In this document: piece after piece, positions 36,884-47,269 of the stretch
Layout of the letters: every line of letters starts with the position of its first letter
How positions within the stretch are numbered: the stretch's first letter is position 1
From: Caminicella sporogenes DSM 14501
GTDB taxonomy: Bacteria > Bacillota > Clostridia > Peptostreptococcales > Caminicellaceae
Direction: 5' to 3'
Assembly (NCBI RefSeq): GCF_900142285.1
Contig: NZ_FRAJ01000003.1
Location: 62,001 to 126,000, forward strand
Length of the DNA stretch: 64,000 nt
Made by a program: the position numbers and the translations under genes
Notes under the pieces: model-generated
Databases searched by the model: none
What the model saw: the letters and a program-made list of their open reading frames with translations, nothing else
What the model was told of the DNA's origin: nothing

Positions 36884-38158
36884 TTAAAAGTTTATCAAAT
36901 CTATAAATTTAGAATAATTATGCTTAATTACTTTTTCATCTGCTTTTCCAACTACTGACATACTGACATTTTTATTAAATATTTTTGCAGTTAAATTATT
37001 TAAAGCTTCTAAATCTACTTTATCAATATTAGATAATACTTCGTCATGAGTTTTAATTTTACGTTCAAACAGTTCAGATTTGCCTAACATTGTCATGATA
37101 CTTCCTGTACTCTCCAGACTTAAAATATAGCTTCCTTTCAATTGTTCTTTTGCTTTTGTTAATTCCTCTTTTGTTATAGAGTTTTTAATTAAACTTTTGA
37201 GTTCTTTTAATATCAAATCTGTAACTTTGTCAAGTTGTGATGGACTAAGACTTACATAAATAGTAAAAAGCCCTATATCTTTATAAAAACTTGGATGAGA
37301 ATATATAGAATATGCTAGACCATTATCTTCTCTAACAGTTTGAAAAAGTCTAGAACTCATACTTCCACCAAATATATTATTTAAAACTAATAAAGGATAG
37401 AGGTCTTTCTCATTATTCGTAACTCCTTTAAATCCAATACACAGATGTATCTGTTCTATATCTTTAAATTTATAAAAATAATTACTATTAAAGTCTGGTT
37501 TTTTTGCTGTCTTATTTTTTTCTGATTTTAAATTATATCTGCCTATTTTATCATTTAATTCTTTAATCAAATCATCTTCTTTAAAACTACCTGCAACTGA
37601 TATTACTATATTTTGTGAGTTGTAATTTTTTTTCATATAATCTCTAAGGTCATTTCTTTGAAAAGATTTAACTGTATTATGAGTTCCCAATATAGGCAAT
37701 CCTAAAGAGTGATTTTTAAATATCGTCTTGGCTAAAATATCGTAAGCTAAATCCTCTGGAGAATCTTCATACATATTTATCTCTTCAAAAATTACACTTT
37801 TTTCTCTTTCAATGTCATTTTCTTCAAACTTTGAATTTAAAATCATATCGGTAATTATATCTATTGCTATACTAATATGAGAATCTAAAACTTTTGAATA
37901 ATAGCAGGTACATTCTTTACTTGTAAAAGCATTCAACTGTCCGCCTATACTATCTATAGCATTTGCAATTTCTTTGGCAGTTCTTGTATGCGTGCCTTTA
38001 AAAAGCATATGTTCTATAAAATGAGATATTCCATTATTTAAAGTCGTTTCAGAAATTGAACCTGTTTTAACCCAAAAACCAATAGACACAGACCTTACAT
38101 GAGGAATTTTTTGTGTAATAACCCTTATTCCGTTATCTAGTATGTATTTTTTATGCAT
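36884..38158 (-). CDS. mlpA: M16 family zinc protease (MlpA/YmxG type)
   Basis: 424-residue metallopeptidase resembling the mitochondrial processing peptidase beta subunit. The inverted zinc motif H-x-x-E-H is at H46-E49-H50 (SHFIEHMLFKGT), and a downstream glutamate lies in IFEEINMYEDSPED. The second M16 domain (about 220-420) lacks a zinc site, as usual. It is cytosolic with no signal peptide. I start at 38158 because AAGGAGATAA lies before it; the upstream in-frame ATG at 38173 overlaps that site. Confidence 0.93.
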   Translation of the reverse strand: MHKKYILDNGIRVITQKIPHVRSVSIGFWVKTGSISETTLNNGISHFIEHMLFKGTHTRTAKEIANAIDSIGGQLNAFTSKECTCYYSKVLDSHISIAIDIITDMILNSKFEENDIEREKSVIFEEINMYEDSPEDLAYDILAKTIFKNHSLGLPILGTHNTVKSFQRNDLRDYMKKNYNSQNIVISVAGSFKEDDLIKELNDKIGRYNLKSEKNKTAKKPDFNSNYFYKFKDIEQIHLCIGFKGVTNNEKDLYPLLVLNNIFGGSMSSRLFQTVREDNGLAYSIYSHPSFYKDIGLFTIYVSLSPSQLDKVTDLILKELKSLIKNSITKEELTKAKEQLKGSYILSLESTGSIMTMLGKSELFERKIKTHDEVLSNIDKVDLEALNNLTAKIFNKNVSMSVVGKADEKVIKHNYSKFIDLINF

Positions 38159-38216
38159 ATTTATCTCCTTCATCTTTTATTATAAAACTAACATTATTAT
38201 AATTTAGATGTATTAT

Positions 38217-38921
38217 TTAATCAAGTTTCAATACATCAGATACTGAACCAATATTTATATCTTTACTTTTGATAGATTTAATAATTTCTTCAAGAGCTTT
38301 TATAGTTTCTTCTTTTGGATGCATAAGTACAATTGAAGCATTTAAAGGTTTTTTTAAAACTCTATGTATTATCTTTTCCCTTGTGGAATCTTTTCGCCAG
38401 TCAATTGTATCGATATTCCACAAAATAGTTTTGTACCCTAGACTGTCTGCTGCTTTAAGTGTAATATCACTAAAATCACCAGCTGGCGGTGCAAAGTACT
38501 TCATATCTATTCCCAAAATATTTTTTACTATATCATGTGTTTTCTTTATTTCCTTATAGTTTCCATCAAAATCTAATTTACTGTGCATTTTGTGTGCATA
38601 ACCATGATTTCCAATCTCATGTCCTTTTTGATAAATGAGTTTAAGCATATCAGGATTGTTCTTTGCCCATCTGCCTGATACAAAAAATGTTATCTTTATA
38701 TTGTATTTTTCAAATATATCAAGCATTTTTGGAATATTTTCTGTACCCCAATCTACATTGCATGTAAATGCAATAAATTTATCATTATAACCTTGTCTAA
38801 TTGGAACTAATTTATCTTCTTTAAAAACTTGCTTATATGAAAAAATATTTATTTTAATTAAAACAGTTAAAGTAAGAAAAATAACAAATAAAAATAACAA
38901 TATTTTATATTTACTTTTCAT
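38217..38921 (-). CDS. ylxY: YlxY-type polysaccharide deacetylase-like protein
   Basis: 234 residues with an N-terminal signal-anchor (about 6-27) and an extracellular NodB domain (about 48-232). The zinc histidines H106 and H110 are present in GNHGYAH, and later motifs APPAGDFS and VLMHPKEE are recognisable. Motif 1, normally T-F-D-D, reads C-N-V-D-W-G at 54-59, so the usual catalytic-base aspartate is Asn; activity may be lost or changed. Position between pnp and the M16 protease matches ylxY. The ATG 38921 follows GGGGGTG; the open frame extends to 38963. Confidence 0.87.
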   Translation of the reverse strand: MKSKYKILLFLFVIFLTLTVLIKINIFSYKQVFKEDKLVPIRQGYNDKFIAFTCNVDWGTENIPKMLDIFEKYNIKITFFVSGRWAKNNPDMLKLIYQKGHEIGNHGYAHKMHSKLDFDGNYKEIKKTHDIVKNILGIDMKYFAPPAGDFSDITLKAADSLGYKTILWNIDTIDWRKDSTREKIIHRVLKKPLNASIVLMHPKEETIKALEEIIKSIKSKDINIGSVSDVLKLD

Positions 38922-38983
38922 TTTTACACCCCCTATATAAATTTCTATGTAATTTTTAATCATATATACAAAAAAACAAAAAA

Positions 38984-39004
38984 CATAAACCTTTTTGGTT
39001 TATG
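38984..39004 (-). terminator. Intrinsic terminator after pnp
   Basis: CATAAACC (38984-38991) with GGTTTATG (38997-39004), followed by T-rich sequence on the minus strand; overlaps the pnp stop. Confidence 0.82.
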
Positions 39005-41114
39005 CTTTTTTGTTTTTTTGTTCGTCATTATTTTCAATTGCAGCTTTTCTAGATAAATTAATTCTACCTTGATTGTCAATTTCTACTACTTTTACTAATA
39101 TTTCATCTCCTACTTTAAATAAATCTTCTACTTTGCCAATTCTCTCTTTTGCAATTTGAGAAATATGAACTAATCCTTCTTTTCCAGGTAAGATTTCAAC
39201 AAAAGCACCAAATGAAGTAATTCTTACTATTTTTCCAACATATATTTCACCAACTTCAACTTCTTTTACAATTTCATTAATCATTTGCATTGCCTTTTCA
39301 CCTTGAGACATACTGCCTGCAGTTATAAATATTCTGCCATCATCTTCTATATCTATTTTAACATCTGTTTCATCTATGATTTTGTTTATAGTTTTACCTC
39401 CCGGACCGATAATATCTCTTATTTTATCAGGAGAAACTTTAGTTTGTAGTACTCTCGGTGCATAAGGCGATAACTCATGACGTGGTTTTGATATTACTTC
39501 ATTCATTTTGCCTAAAATATATAATCTACCTTTTCTGGCCTGTTCTAAAGCTCTTTCTAAAATTTCTTTATTAATTCCATGAATTTTAATATCCATTTGA
39601 ATAGCTGTTATTCCCTTTTCAGTACCTGCAACTTTGAAGTCCATATCTCCTAAAAAGTCTTCCATACCTTGAATATCACTTAAAATTACAACATCATCAT
39701 CTTCTTTTATCAATCCCATAGCAATTCCAGCTACAGGTGCTTTGATTGGTACTCCAGCATCTAAAAGTGATAATGTACTTCCACATACACTTGCTTGAGA
39801 TGTACTTCCATTTGAACTTAAAACTTCTGAAACCAGTCTTATTGCATAAGGAAATTCTTCTTCAGAAGGTATTACAGGTTCTAAAGCTCTTTCAGCTAAA
39901 GCTCCATGTCCTATTTCTCTTCTTCCAGGTCCTTTTAAAAATCTAGTTTCTCCAACACTAAAAGGTGGGAAATTATAGTGATGCATATAGCGTTTTGATT
40001 CTTCAAGACCTAATCCGTCTAATATTTGTGCATCACCCAATGCACCTAAAGTTGTAACTGTTAAAACTTGAGTTTGTCCTCTTGTAAACAAACCTGAACC
40101 ATGTGTTCTTGGAAGAATTCCTACTTCACAAGAGATAGGTCTTATTTCATCAGCTTTTCTATTATCAGGTCTAATTCCCTCTTTAACTATCATTTCTCTA
40201 ACTAATTCTTTTATTATATTTTCAAGAGAAATTTCGATATGTTTTTCTTGTTCAGGATATTTTTCACTAAAAACAGTTAAAACCTCTTCTTTTACTTTTT
40301 CAATATTTTCATTGCGTTCTGTCTTATCTACTGTTTTTATTGCTTCTTTCATTTTTTCTGTACAGTACTCTCTTACTTCTTTATCAATATTTTCATCTAA
40401 TACAAATAATTCTACCTCTTTTTTCTCTTTACCAATTTCATCTACAATTTTTTCAATAAACTCAACTATCTTTTTTATTTCTTCATGAGCAAACATAATT
40501 GCATCTAGCATGATTTCTTCTGGAACTTCATTTGCACCTGCTTCAACCATCATAATAGCATCTTTCGTTCCTGATACAACTAAATGCATTTGAGATATTT
40601 CTCTTTCTTTTGCAGTTGGATTTACAACAAATTTGCCATCAATAAGTCCTATTAAGACTGAGCCAGTTGGTCCAGAAAAAGGAATATCTGATATTGACAG
40701 TGCTACAGAAGAACCTATCATTGCAACTATATCAGGTGTACAGTCTTGATCAACAGATAATACAGTTGCAATAACTTGAACATCATTTCTATATCCCTTT
40801 GGGAATAGCGGACGAATAGGTCTATCAATTAATCGAGAAGTAAGAATTGCCTTTTCAGTAGGTTTACCTTCTCTTTTTATAAATCCGCCGGGAATTTTAC
40901 CAACTGCATACTGTCTTTCTTCAAAGTCAACACTTAATGGGAAAAAGTCAATGCCTTCTCTTGGTTTATCAGAAGCTACGGCAGTTACAAGAACAACTGT
41001 ATCGCCATATCTTACTAAAGCAGAACCATTAGCTTGACCAGCAACTTTACCTATTTCTACTCTTAAAGTTCTTCCTGCAATTTCAGTTTCAAATACTTTT
41101 TCTATATTTTCCAT
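39000..41114 (-). CDS. pnp: Polyribonucleotide nucleotidyltransferase
   Basis: 704-residue phosphorolytic 3'-5' exoribonuclease. Two RNase PH domains (about 1-230 and 310-545) are joined by an alpha-helical domain. The KH domain (about 555-615) has [15 protein letters not shown], and the S1 domain (about 620-690) has [21 protein letters not shown]. Residues [13 protein letters not shown] mark the active second PH domain. It degrades mRNA with RNase Y partners. The ATG follows TGGAGGTATAGG. It follows rpsO, as in most bacteria. Confidence 0.98.
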   Translation of the reverse strand: MENIEKVFETEIAGRTLRVEIGKVAGQANGSALVRYGDTVVLVTAVASDKPREGIDFFPLSVDFEERQYAVGKIPGGFIKREGKPTEKAILTSRLIDRPIRPLFPKGYRNDVQVIATVLSVDQDCTPDIVAMIGSSVALSISDIPFSGPTGSVLIGLIDGKFVVNPTAKEREISQMHLVVSGTKDAIMMVEAGANEVPEEIMLDAIMFAHEEIKKIVEFIEKIVDEIGKEKKEVELFVLDENIDKEVREYCTEKMKEAIKTVDKTERNENIEKVKEEVLTVFSEKYPEQEKHIEISLENIIKELVREMIVKEGIRPDNRKADEIRPISCEVGILPRTHGSGLFTRGQTQVLTVTTLGALGDAQILDGLGLEESKRYMHHYNFPPFSVGETRFLKGPGRREIGHGALAERALEPVIPSEEEFPYAIRLVSEVLSSNGSTSQASVCGSTLSLLDAGVPIKAPVAGIAMGLIKEDDDVVILSDIQGMEDFLGDMDFKVAGTEKGITAIQMDIKIHGINKEILERALEQARKGRLYILGKMNEVISKPRHELSPYAPRVLQTKVSPDKIRDIIGPGGKTINKIIDETDVKIDIEDDGRIFITAGSMSQGEKAMQMINEIVKEVEVGEIYVGKIVRITSFGAFVEILPGKEGLVHISQIAKERIGKVEDLFKVGDEILVKVVEIDNQGRINLSRKAAIENNDEQKNKKA

Positions 41115-41234
41115 CCTATACCTCCATTTCTATAATATTTATAATAATAATTCTACATTTAAATATTATTTCCTACGAAATTAAAAAAATTACTTTCATT
41201 ATTTCTTAATTTTTCTTCAGAAAATAAAATAATA

Positions 41235-41253
41235 GAGCGGGACCATCCCGCTC
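41235..41253 (-). terminator. Intrinsic terminator/processing hairpin after rpsO
   Basis: GAGCGGGA (41235-41242) with TCCCGCTC (41246-41253), one of the few GC-rich stems here; followed on the minus strand by TATTATTTTATTTT. Confidence 0.85.
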
Positions 41254-41257
41254 ACAA

Positions 41258-41524
41258 TTATTTTCTTAAGCCTAATTTTTCAATTAGATTTCTATATCTT
41301 TCTAAATCTTTATTCTTTAAGTAGTTTAGAAGATTTCTTCTCTTACCTACCATTTTCAAAAGACCTCTACGAGAATGATGGTCCTTTTTGTGAATCTTTA
41401 AATGCTCATTAAGTTCATTAATTCTATAAGTAAGAATTGCTATTTGAACTTCTGGTGAACCTGTATCACCTTCATGAGTTTTAAATTCATTAATAATCTC
41501 AAGTTTTTTCTCTTTTGATAGCAT
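41258..41524 (-). CDS. rpsO: 30S ribosomal protein S15
   Basis: 88-residue S15 of exact family length, binding 16S rRNA in the platform. [14 protein letters not shown], the [19 protein letters not shown] core and the LRK end are diagnostic. The ATG follows GGGAGGTGAAA. Its leader can form a hairpin whose loop pairs with that ribosome binding site, suggesting autogenous control by S15. Confidence 0.98.
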   Translation of the reverse strand: MLSKEKKLEIINEFKTHEGDTGSPEVQIAILTYRINELNEHLKIHKKDHHSRRGLLKMVGKRRNLLNYLKNKDLERYRNLIEKLGLRK

Positions 41525-41526
41525 GC

Positions 41527-41590
41527 TTTCACCTCCCTACTTTAAATCGCCTTTAGCCTAGATAAGCACCGGTGAAACGCTAATCTAAGC
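41527..41590 (-). promoter_or_regulatory. rpsO leader: candidate S15-binding pseudoknot
   Basis: On the minus strand GCTTAGATTAGC (41579-41590) pairs with GCTTATCTAGGC (41556-41567), 11 of 12 positions, around an 11-base loop. The loop segment TTTCACC (41571-41577) is fully complementary to GGTGAAA (41527-41533), the ribosome binding site region, so a pseudoknot can mask it. Confidence 0.65.
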
Positions 41591-41611
41591 AAAAGGTTCT
41601 TACGATATGTA

Positions 41612-41640
41612 ATTTTAACACATTATATAAATGTTGTAAA
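41612..41640 (-). promoter_or_regulatory. Sigma-A promoter of rpsO
   Basis: On the minus strand TTTACA (41635-41640), 17 bases, TAAAAT (41612-41617), giving an approximately 80-base leader. Confidence 0.65.
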
Positions 41641-41678
41641 TAATAAATTTATAAAAATAGCATAATATAGAAATAAAC

Positions 41679-42608
41679 TTATATTATTTTAAAGAAATTT
41701 TTTACACTGTATATATCACATTCTATTTGATTGCACAGAAGTTTAACTGTATCAAATTTCATTTCATCTCTTATTCGCTTATGAAATTCCACTTTTATTT
41801 CTTTGTCATATATATTTTCACTGAAATTTATTATATAAGTTTCTATACTGTAACTATTTTCATTAAAAGTCGGTTTAAAACCTATATTAGTTATACTGTA
41901 ATACGATTTATTATCAATATAAGTTTTAGTGATATATACTCCTGTTTTAGGCAAACATAATTTGCTGTCTACTAATATATTAGCTGTTGGAAAGCCAAGC
42001 TTAGAACCTAATTGTCTGCCTCTTATGACTTTTCCTCTTAAAAAATACTTCCAACCCAAAAAATTATTAGCCTTTTCCACTTGACCTTCGCTTAAAAATT
42101 TTCTAATCAATGTACTACTGACTATTTCATTGTCAATTTTTATTGGCATTACAACATTAATGTCAAAATTATATTTTTTAGATAATTTTTTTAATAATTC
42201 TGAACTGCCCTCTGCATTTTTTCCAAATCTAAAATCGTATCCGACAATTATTGCTTCCATATTTAGTCTATTTATTAAAATATCTCGTACAAAATCTTCT
42301 GCATAAGTATTTTTATGAAATTCATCAAAGTTTAGTAAGAGTAAAATATCTACTCCCATCTTTTCAAATAATTTTATTTTATCAGCATTAGTTACAATTT
42401 TTTTTGGAAAGCAGTTTTTATTAGTCAGTTCTTTAGGATGATTTGCAAAAGTATAAACTATGCTTTTGTTTTTTTTATTTTTACTTAAATTAATCAAATT
42501 CTCTATTAATATTTGATGACCTTTATGGAGTCCATCAAATGTTCCTATAGATATACAAGATTTGCAGTCTAATTTTTTTATGTCATTTAAAGAGCTTATT
42601 AACTCCAT
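41679..42608 (-). CDS. ribF: Bifunctional riboflavin kinase/FAD synthetase
   Basis: 309 residues. The N-terminal FMN adenylyltransferase domain (about 14-175) has IGTFDGLHKGHQ and a later VSSTLIR. The C-terminal riboflavin kinase domain (about 180-305) has GRQLGSKLGFPTANI and ETYIINF. It converts riboflavin to FMN and FAD. It lies at the end of the truB operon as in Bacillus. The ATG follows AAGGAGAAAAG. No FMN riboswitch is visible. Confidence 0.95.
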   Translation of the reverse strand: MELISSLNDIKKLDCKSCISIGTFDGLHKGHQILIENLINLSKNKKNKSIVYTFANHPKELTNKNCFPKKIVTNADKIKLFEKMGVDILLLLNFDEFHKNTYAEDFVRDILINRLNMEAIIVGYDFRFGKNAEGSSELLKKLSKKYNFDINVVMPIKIDNEIVSSTLIRKFLSEGQVEKANNFLGWKYFLRGKVIRGRQLGSKLGFPTANILVDSKLCLPKTGVYITKTYIDNKSYYSITNIGFKPTFNENSYSIETYIINFSENIYDKEIKVEFHKRIRDEMKFDTVKLLCNQIECDIYSVKNFFKII

Positions 42609-42628
42609 TGAACTTTTCTCCTTACCAG

Positions 42629-43525
42629 TTAAGAGAATAATTTTTTAATTTGTATAATAGAATGTTCACTATTTTTTTTATATATTCCAATAGCCTTAAA
42701 TGTATTATTTACATAAAGTCTTACAATTGAACCGTTTTTAATATTTGAATTAAGTGTAAAAGCTTTTTTTTGAAGTGCAACTCCATTTAATAAAAATCTT
42801 AATGCAAATTGTTTTACATCAACTCTAGGTAGATATTTTATTGGATAATCAAGTTTATAAATATACTGTTTCTCAAGAATATCTTTATCTAATGCTGTAA
42901 TTTCTTCAAGTGTCAAAGAATCATCTAAATTAAAGTAACCACTCCTTAATCTAGCTAAAAAAGACATATGTCCTCCACAGCCTAAGGCCATTCCTATATC
43001 ATGACATAAAGTTCTAACATACGTTCCTTTTGAACAATTTACATCAAACAATATTTTATTGGCATTTATATCTATGATACTTATATCATAGATATAAATT
43101 TTCCTCGGCTTTCTTTCAACTGTTATGCCTTGTCGTGCAAGTTCATACAATTTTTTGCCCTTATATTTTAAAGCCGAATACATTGGAGGGATTTGAATTT
43201 TTTCTCCTTTAAAAGAATTAAAGACCTCAAATATTTTTTCTTCAGATACATTTACATTAACTGTGTCTAAAATATTACCCCACCTATCTTGAGTATCTGT
43301 TACAATTCCAAGAGTTAATTCGGCTCTATATGTTTTTGTATCATTTTGCATAAACTCTATCAGTTTAGTTGCCTTTCCAATGCAAATTGGAAGAACTCCT
43401 GTTGCCATTGGGTCCAAAGTTCCAGAATGTCCTACTTTTTTTACATTTAAATTTTTTCTCACAAAATTTACTACATCATGAGATGTCATATTTGGAGGTT
43501 TTAAAATATTTAAAAATCCTATCAT
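42629..43525 (-). CDS. truB: tRNA pseudouridine-55 synthase
   Basis: 298-residue enzyme forming pseudouridine in the T-loop of tRNAs. The catalytic aspartate is D38 in VGHSGTLDPMATGVLPI. GTYVRTLCHDIG and a C-terminal PUA-like region (about 230-295) follow. I use the ATG 43525 with CAGGTG six bases earlier; the GTG at 43534 lies inside that site. The nrnA stop is five bases upstream. Confidence 0.95.
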   Translation of the reverse strand: MIGFLNILKPPNMTSHDVVNFVRKNLNVKKVGHSGTLDPMATGVLPICIGKATKLIEFMQNDTKTYRAELTLGIVTDTQDRWGNILDTVNVNVSEEKIFEVFNSFKGEKIQIPPMYSALKYKGKKLYELARQGITVERKPRKIYIYDISIIDINANKILFDVNCSKGTYVRTLCHDIGMALGCGGHMSFLARLRSGYFNLDDSLTLEEITALDKDILEKQYIYKLDYPIKYLPRVDVKQFALRFLLNGVALQKKAFTLNSNIKNGSIVRLYVNNTFKAIGIYKKNSEHSIIQIKKLFS

Positions 43526-43530
43526 ATTTT

Positions 43531-44496
43531 TCACCTGAAATTTTCTCTAAATGTATTTAGTAATATATTTTTTGCATTATCAATAGTATCATAAATAGTA
43601 CAGCCAGCAGCTTTTTTATGTCCTCCACCACCAAATTTTTTAGCAATTATGGAAACATCAAAATCATATTTTGAACGCAAACTGACTTTAATGGTATTAT
43701 CTGAAAATTCCTTTAAAAGTACTGCAATATTTACACCTTCAATATCTCTTGCATATTCAATAATACCATCAGTATCTGATATATCAATTTTATTTTTTTT
43801 AAGCATATCATTCGTTACATATATTACTGCTAGTTTGCCATCAAAATGTAATTCTAAACTATTTAAGACGTCTGACAACAATTTTATTTTATTTATTGGT
43901 TTGTTTTGATAAAGTTCTGTATTAATAAATGAAAAATCTATACCTTTTTCTATTAAGTCAGCTGCTATTCTTAAAGTTAAAGGAGTAGTATTACTGTATT
44001 TAAAACTGCCTGTATCTGTGGATAAAGCAACATAAAGAGCAGTTGCAATGTTTTTATCTATATATATTTTTAATTTTTTAAGCAACTCATATATAATTTC
44101 TCCACATGCTGCAGCTTTTGAATTAACTAAATTGTATTTTCCATAGTTAGTATTTGTACTGTGGTGGTCAATATTTAAAACTTCACTGCATAAGTCTAAT
44201 AAATATGCTCTATCTCCTAATCTATCTGTATCACTGCTGTCTACAGTTATTATCAAATCTGGTTTAATACTTAACTTTTCAAAATCTTCTGTAGTTATTA
44301 TTTTACTATTTGCATTTAAAAATTTTAAATTTGATGGCAGTTTATCATTTAAAATTATATATACTCTTTTTTCTAGCTTTTTTAATGCATAAAATAAAGC
44401 TATAGATGAACCTATCGTATCTCCATCAGGAAGAATATGGGGAAGAATTATGATATTCTTTCTTCCCTCAAACAACTCTAAATAATAATTATTCAT
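43531..44496 (-). CDS. nrnA: DHH phosphoesterase, bifunctional oligoribonuclease/PAP phosphatase NrnA
   Basis: 321-residue DHH/DHHA1 enzyme that degrades nano-RNAs and 3'-phosphoadenosine-5'-phosphate. Seen are HILPDGDTIGSS, VDSSDTDRLGD, NIDHHSTN, and the DHHA1 glycine motif FGGGGHKKAAG. It also resembles cyclic-dinucleotide phosphodiesterases, but those carry extra domains. The start is chosen as the ATG 44496, nine bases after AGGAAG, overlapping the rbfA end by eight bases; two earlier in-frame starts are too close to that site. Confidence 0.92.
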   Translation of the reverse strand: MNNYYLELFEGRKNIIILPHILPDGDTIGSSIALFYALKKLEKRVYIILNDKLPSNLKFLNANSKIITTEDFEKLSIKPDLIITVDSSDTDRLGDRAYLLDLCSEVLNIDHHSTNTNYGKYNLVNSKAAACGEIIYELLKKLKIYIDKNIATALYVALSTDTGSFKYSNTTPLTLRIAADLIEKGIDFSFINTELYQNKPINKIKLLSDVLNSLELHFDGKLAVIYVTNDMLKKNKIDISDTDGIIEYARDIEGVNIAVLLKEFSDNTIKVSLRSKYDFDVSIIAKKFGGGGHKKAAGCTIYDTIDNAKNILLNTFRENFR

Positions 44497-44866
44497 TTTC
44501 ATCAACTTCCTGAACAGAAGAATTTTTATTTACTTTTTCTATTAATTTACTCATATATACACCATGTTCTATTGACTCATCAAGTTTAAAAATAGGTTCG
44601 GGTGTATATCTAACTTTTAAATGTTTTCCCAATTCTCTTCTTATATATCCTTTTGCATTATTTAAAGCTTCAATAGTTTCATTTTTATCTACACTATCAT
44701 CAAATATACTTATATAAATATTTGTATATCTTAAATCATTAGTTGTATCAACATGTGTTATACTAGTTAGTTTAGATATTCTAGGGTCTTTTAACTGATT
44801 CATGATTATACTACTAACTATTTTTTTTATTTCTTCAGATATTCTATTAGTTCTTGCATATCTCAT
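44489..44866 (-). CDS. rbfA: 30S ribosome-binding factor RbfA
   Basis: 125-residue KH-like maturation factor for 16S rRNA 5' end processing. RISEEIKKIVSSIIMNQLKDPRI at the N-terminus and the RYTPEPIFKLDESIEHG region are typical. The ATG 44866 follows GGAAGGGA; a TTG six bases upstream is less well placed. It sits between infB and nrnA as expected. Confidence 0.95.
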   Translation of the reverse strand: MRYARTNRISEEIKKIVSSIIMNQLKDPRISKLTSITHVDTTNDLRYTNIYISIFDDSVDKNETIEALNNAKGYIRRELGKHLKVRYTPEPIFKLDESIEHGVYMSKLIEKVNKNSSVQEVDENE

Positions 44867-44897
44867 TTGCAATCCCTTCCTTAAATAAAATGAGGTT

Positions 44898-46925
44898 TTA
44901 AGATTTTTTTACCTCTTCAATAATATAAGTTTCTATAATATCTCCTTCTTTAATGTCATTGTAATTTTCAAGACCTATACCACATTCATATCCAGAAGCT
45001 ACTTCTTTCACATCATCTTTAAATCTTTTTAAAGATGATATTTTACCTTCATATATAACAATACCGTCTCTAACTAATCTTACATTTGAATTTCTAGTTA
45101 CTTTACCTTCTAGTACATAGCCTCCTGCTATTGTACCAACATTAGGTACTTTAAATGTAGCTCTTACTTCAATTTTTCCTAGCACAACTTCTTTAAACTC
45201 AGGTTCTAACATACCTTTCATAGCAGCTTCTATGTCATCAATAGCTTCATAAATAATTCTATAAGTCTTAAGTTCTATATTTTCTGTTTCAGCTAATCTT
45301 GTAACACTTGATGATGGTCTGACATTAAATCCTATAACTATTGCATTTGATGCAGAAGCAAGTAAAATATCTGATTCAGTTATAGTTCCAACTGCTCCAT
45401 GTATAACATTTATTCTTACTTCATCATTGCTCAGTTTAGCTAATGACTGTTTTATAGCTTCTACAGAACCTTGAGCATCTGCTTTGACAATAATATTTAA
45501 ATCTTTTACTTTACCCTGCTGAATGTGTTCAAAGAGGTCTTCTAGTGTAACTTTTTGAGTAGCTTTTAAAGATTTCTCCCTTATTTCCTGCTGACGTTTT
45601 TCAGCTATTTGTCTAGCAGTTTTATCATCTTTTACTACTCTAAATTTGTCACCAGCTTCAGGAACGTCAGATAAACCTAAAATTTCTACAGCAGTAGATG
45701 GACCTGCTTTTTTTATTCTATTTCCTTTATCATTAATCATAGCTCTAACTCTTCCATAAGTAGCACCGGCAATTATAGAATCGCCTACATTAAGAGTTCC
45801 TTTTTGCACAATAACAGTAGCTACTGGTCCTCTACCCTTATCAAGTTTAGATTCAATTATCGTTCCTACCGCTTTTCTATTTGGATTTGCTTTTAACTCT
45901 CTCATCTCAGCTACTAATAATATCATTTCTAGTAATTGGTCAATGCCTTCACCTTTCAAAGCAGAAACAGGTACACAAACTACATCTCCGCCCCATTCTT
46001 CTATTAAAACTCCATGTTCGGCAAGTTCTTGTTTAACTCTATCAGGATTTGCATCTGGTTTGTCAATTTTATTAATAGCAACTATTATAGGAACATCAGC
46101 AGCTTTAGCATGGTTTATTGCTTCAATAGTTTGAGGCATAACACCATCATCAGCGGCAACAACTAAAACTGCAATATCAGTTATTTGTGCTCCTCTAGCA
46201 CGAAGTGAAGTAAAAGCTTCATGCCCCGGAGTATCCAAAAATACGATTTTTTCACCATTTATATCAACTTCAGATGCTCCTATATGTTGAGTTATTCCAC
46301 CAGCTTCACCAGCAGTAACCTTAGTTTTTCTAATTGCATCAAGTAGTGAAGTCTTACCGTGGTCGACATGTCCCATAACTGTTACTATTGGAGCACGTTT
46401 AACTAAATCTTCTGGATTATCCTCTTCTTCCTCGAATTCATCATCAGAATTATCATTTTTTTCCAATACGGCTGTATAGCCATATTCTGAAGCAACTATT
46501 TCAGCAGTATCAAAATCTATTTCCTGATTTAATGCTGCCATTACTCCTAAATTCATTAATTTCATTATTATTTCATTTGCATTTTTACTGAGTTTATCAG
46601 CTAAATCTTTAACTGTTATAGTTTTTTCCAATTTTATTATTAATTCGTTGTCATTTGCATTATCTGATTTTTCAATTTTTTCTTCTTTATTTTTATCTTT
46701 ATTTTCAGATTGTTTTTTTTCTTTATTATTTTTCTTTGTATTTTTACTACCATTTTTTTCTTCTTTTTCAGATTCATAAAACTCTATGATAACATTTGCA
46801 TCTTCATTTTCTATAGTACTCATGTGATTGGCAACTTCAAGTCCAAATTCACCTAATTTAGAAATCAATTCTTTACTTGTAATTCCTAACTTTTTAGCTA
46901 ATTGATAGACTCTAATTTTTGACAC
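44898..46925 (-). CDS. infB: Translation initiation factor IF-2
   Basis: 675 residues. A small N-terminal domain and a lysine/asparagine/glutamate-rich linker (about 50-95) precede a second IF2_N motif. The GTPase domain follows, with G1 [22 protein letters not shown] and NKIDKP, then the EF-Tu-like and fMet-tRNA-binding domains. It positions initiator tRNA on the 30S subunit. The start is best placed at the GTG 46925, eight bases after AGGGGG, rather than the upstream GTG 46934 that overlaps it. Confidence 0.97.
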   Translation of the reverse strand: MSKIRVYQLAKKLGITSKELISKLGEFGLEVANHMSTIENEDANVIIEFYESEKEEKNGSKNTKKNNKEKKQSENKDKNKEEKIEKSDNANDNELIIKLEKTITVKDLADKLSKNANEIIMKLMNLGVMAALNQEIDFDTAEIVASEYGYTAVLEKNDNSDDEFEEEEDNPEDLVKRAPIVTVMGHVDHGKTSLLDAIRKTKVTAGEAGGITQHIGASEVDINGEKIVFLDTPGHEAFTSLRARGAQITDIAVLVVAADDGVMPQTIEAINHAKAADVPIIVAINKIDKPDANPDRVKQELAEHGVLIEEWGGDVVCVPVSALKGEGIDQLLEMILLVAEMRELKANPNRKAVGTIIESKLDKGRGPVATVIVQKGTLNVGDSIIAGATYGRVRAMINDKGNRIKKAGPSTAVEILGLSDVPEAGDKFRVVKDDKTARQIAEKRQQEIREKSLKATQKVTLEDLFEHIQQGKVKDLNIIVKADAQGSVEAIKQSLAKLSNDEVRINVIHGAVGTITESDILLASASNAIVIGFNVRPSSSVTRLAETENIELKTYRIIYEAIDDIEAAMKGMLEPEFKEVVLGKIEVRATFKVPNVGTIAGGYVLEGKVTRNSNVRLVRDGIVIYEGKISSLKRFKDDVKEVASGYECGIGLENYNDIKEGDIIETYIIEEVKKS

Positions 46926-46945
46926 ATATTTCACCCCCTAAATTT

Positions 46946-47269
46946 TTAAACACTTCTTTCAATGTTTAATAGCTCGGCTATCTCTAATATCTTCTTTGCA
47001 AAGTTTTCATCTTTAATGCCGAAAACAGTTCTGTTAATTTTACCTATTGATTTAGAAAGCATATCACGATTTCCAAATATAATATATGGTATACCGTTTG
47101 AATTGCACAGATTAATCATTTTTTTTAAAGTGTTGTGAGAAGCATCTTCTGCAATAATTATTAATTTTATAACTTTCTTTTTTATATATATTTCACATGT
47201 GTTTTCGCCAGAAAACAGATTTTTAGATTTTTGTGCAAATCCTAATAGAGAATATATCTTATTTTTCAT
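46946..47269 (-). CDS. ylxQ: YlxQ, L7Ae/L30e-like RNA-binding protein
   Basis: 107-residue L7Ae-family protein that binds kink-turn RNA; function in Firmicutes is not settled. KIYSLLGFAQKSKNLFSGE at the N-terminus and LIIIAEDASHNTLKK are characteristic. Its start overlaps the ylxR end by 11 bases, indicating coupling within the nusA operon. Confidence 0.92.
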   Translation of the reverse strand: MKNKIYSLLGFAQKSKNLFSGENTCEIYIKKKVIKLIIIAEDASHNTLKKMINLCNSNGIPYIIFGNRDMLSKSIGKINRTVFGIKDENFAKKILEIAELLNIERSV

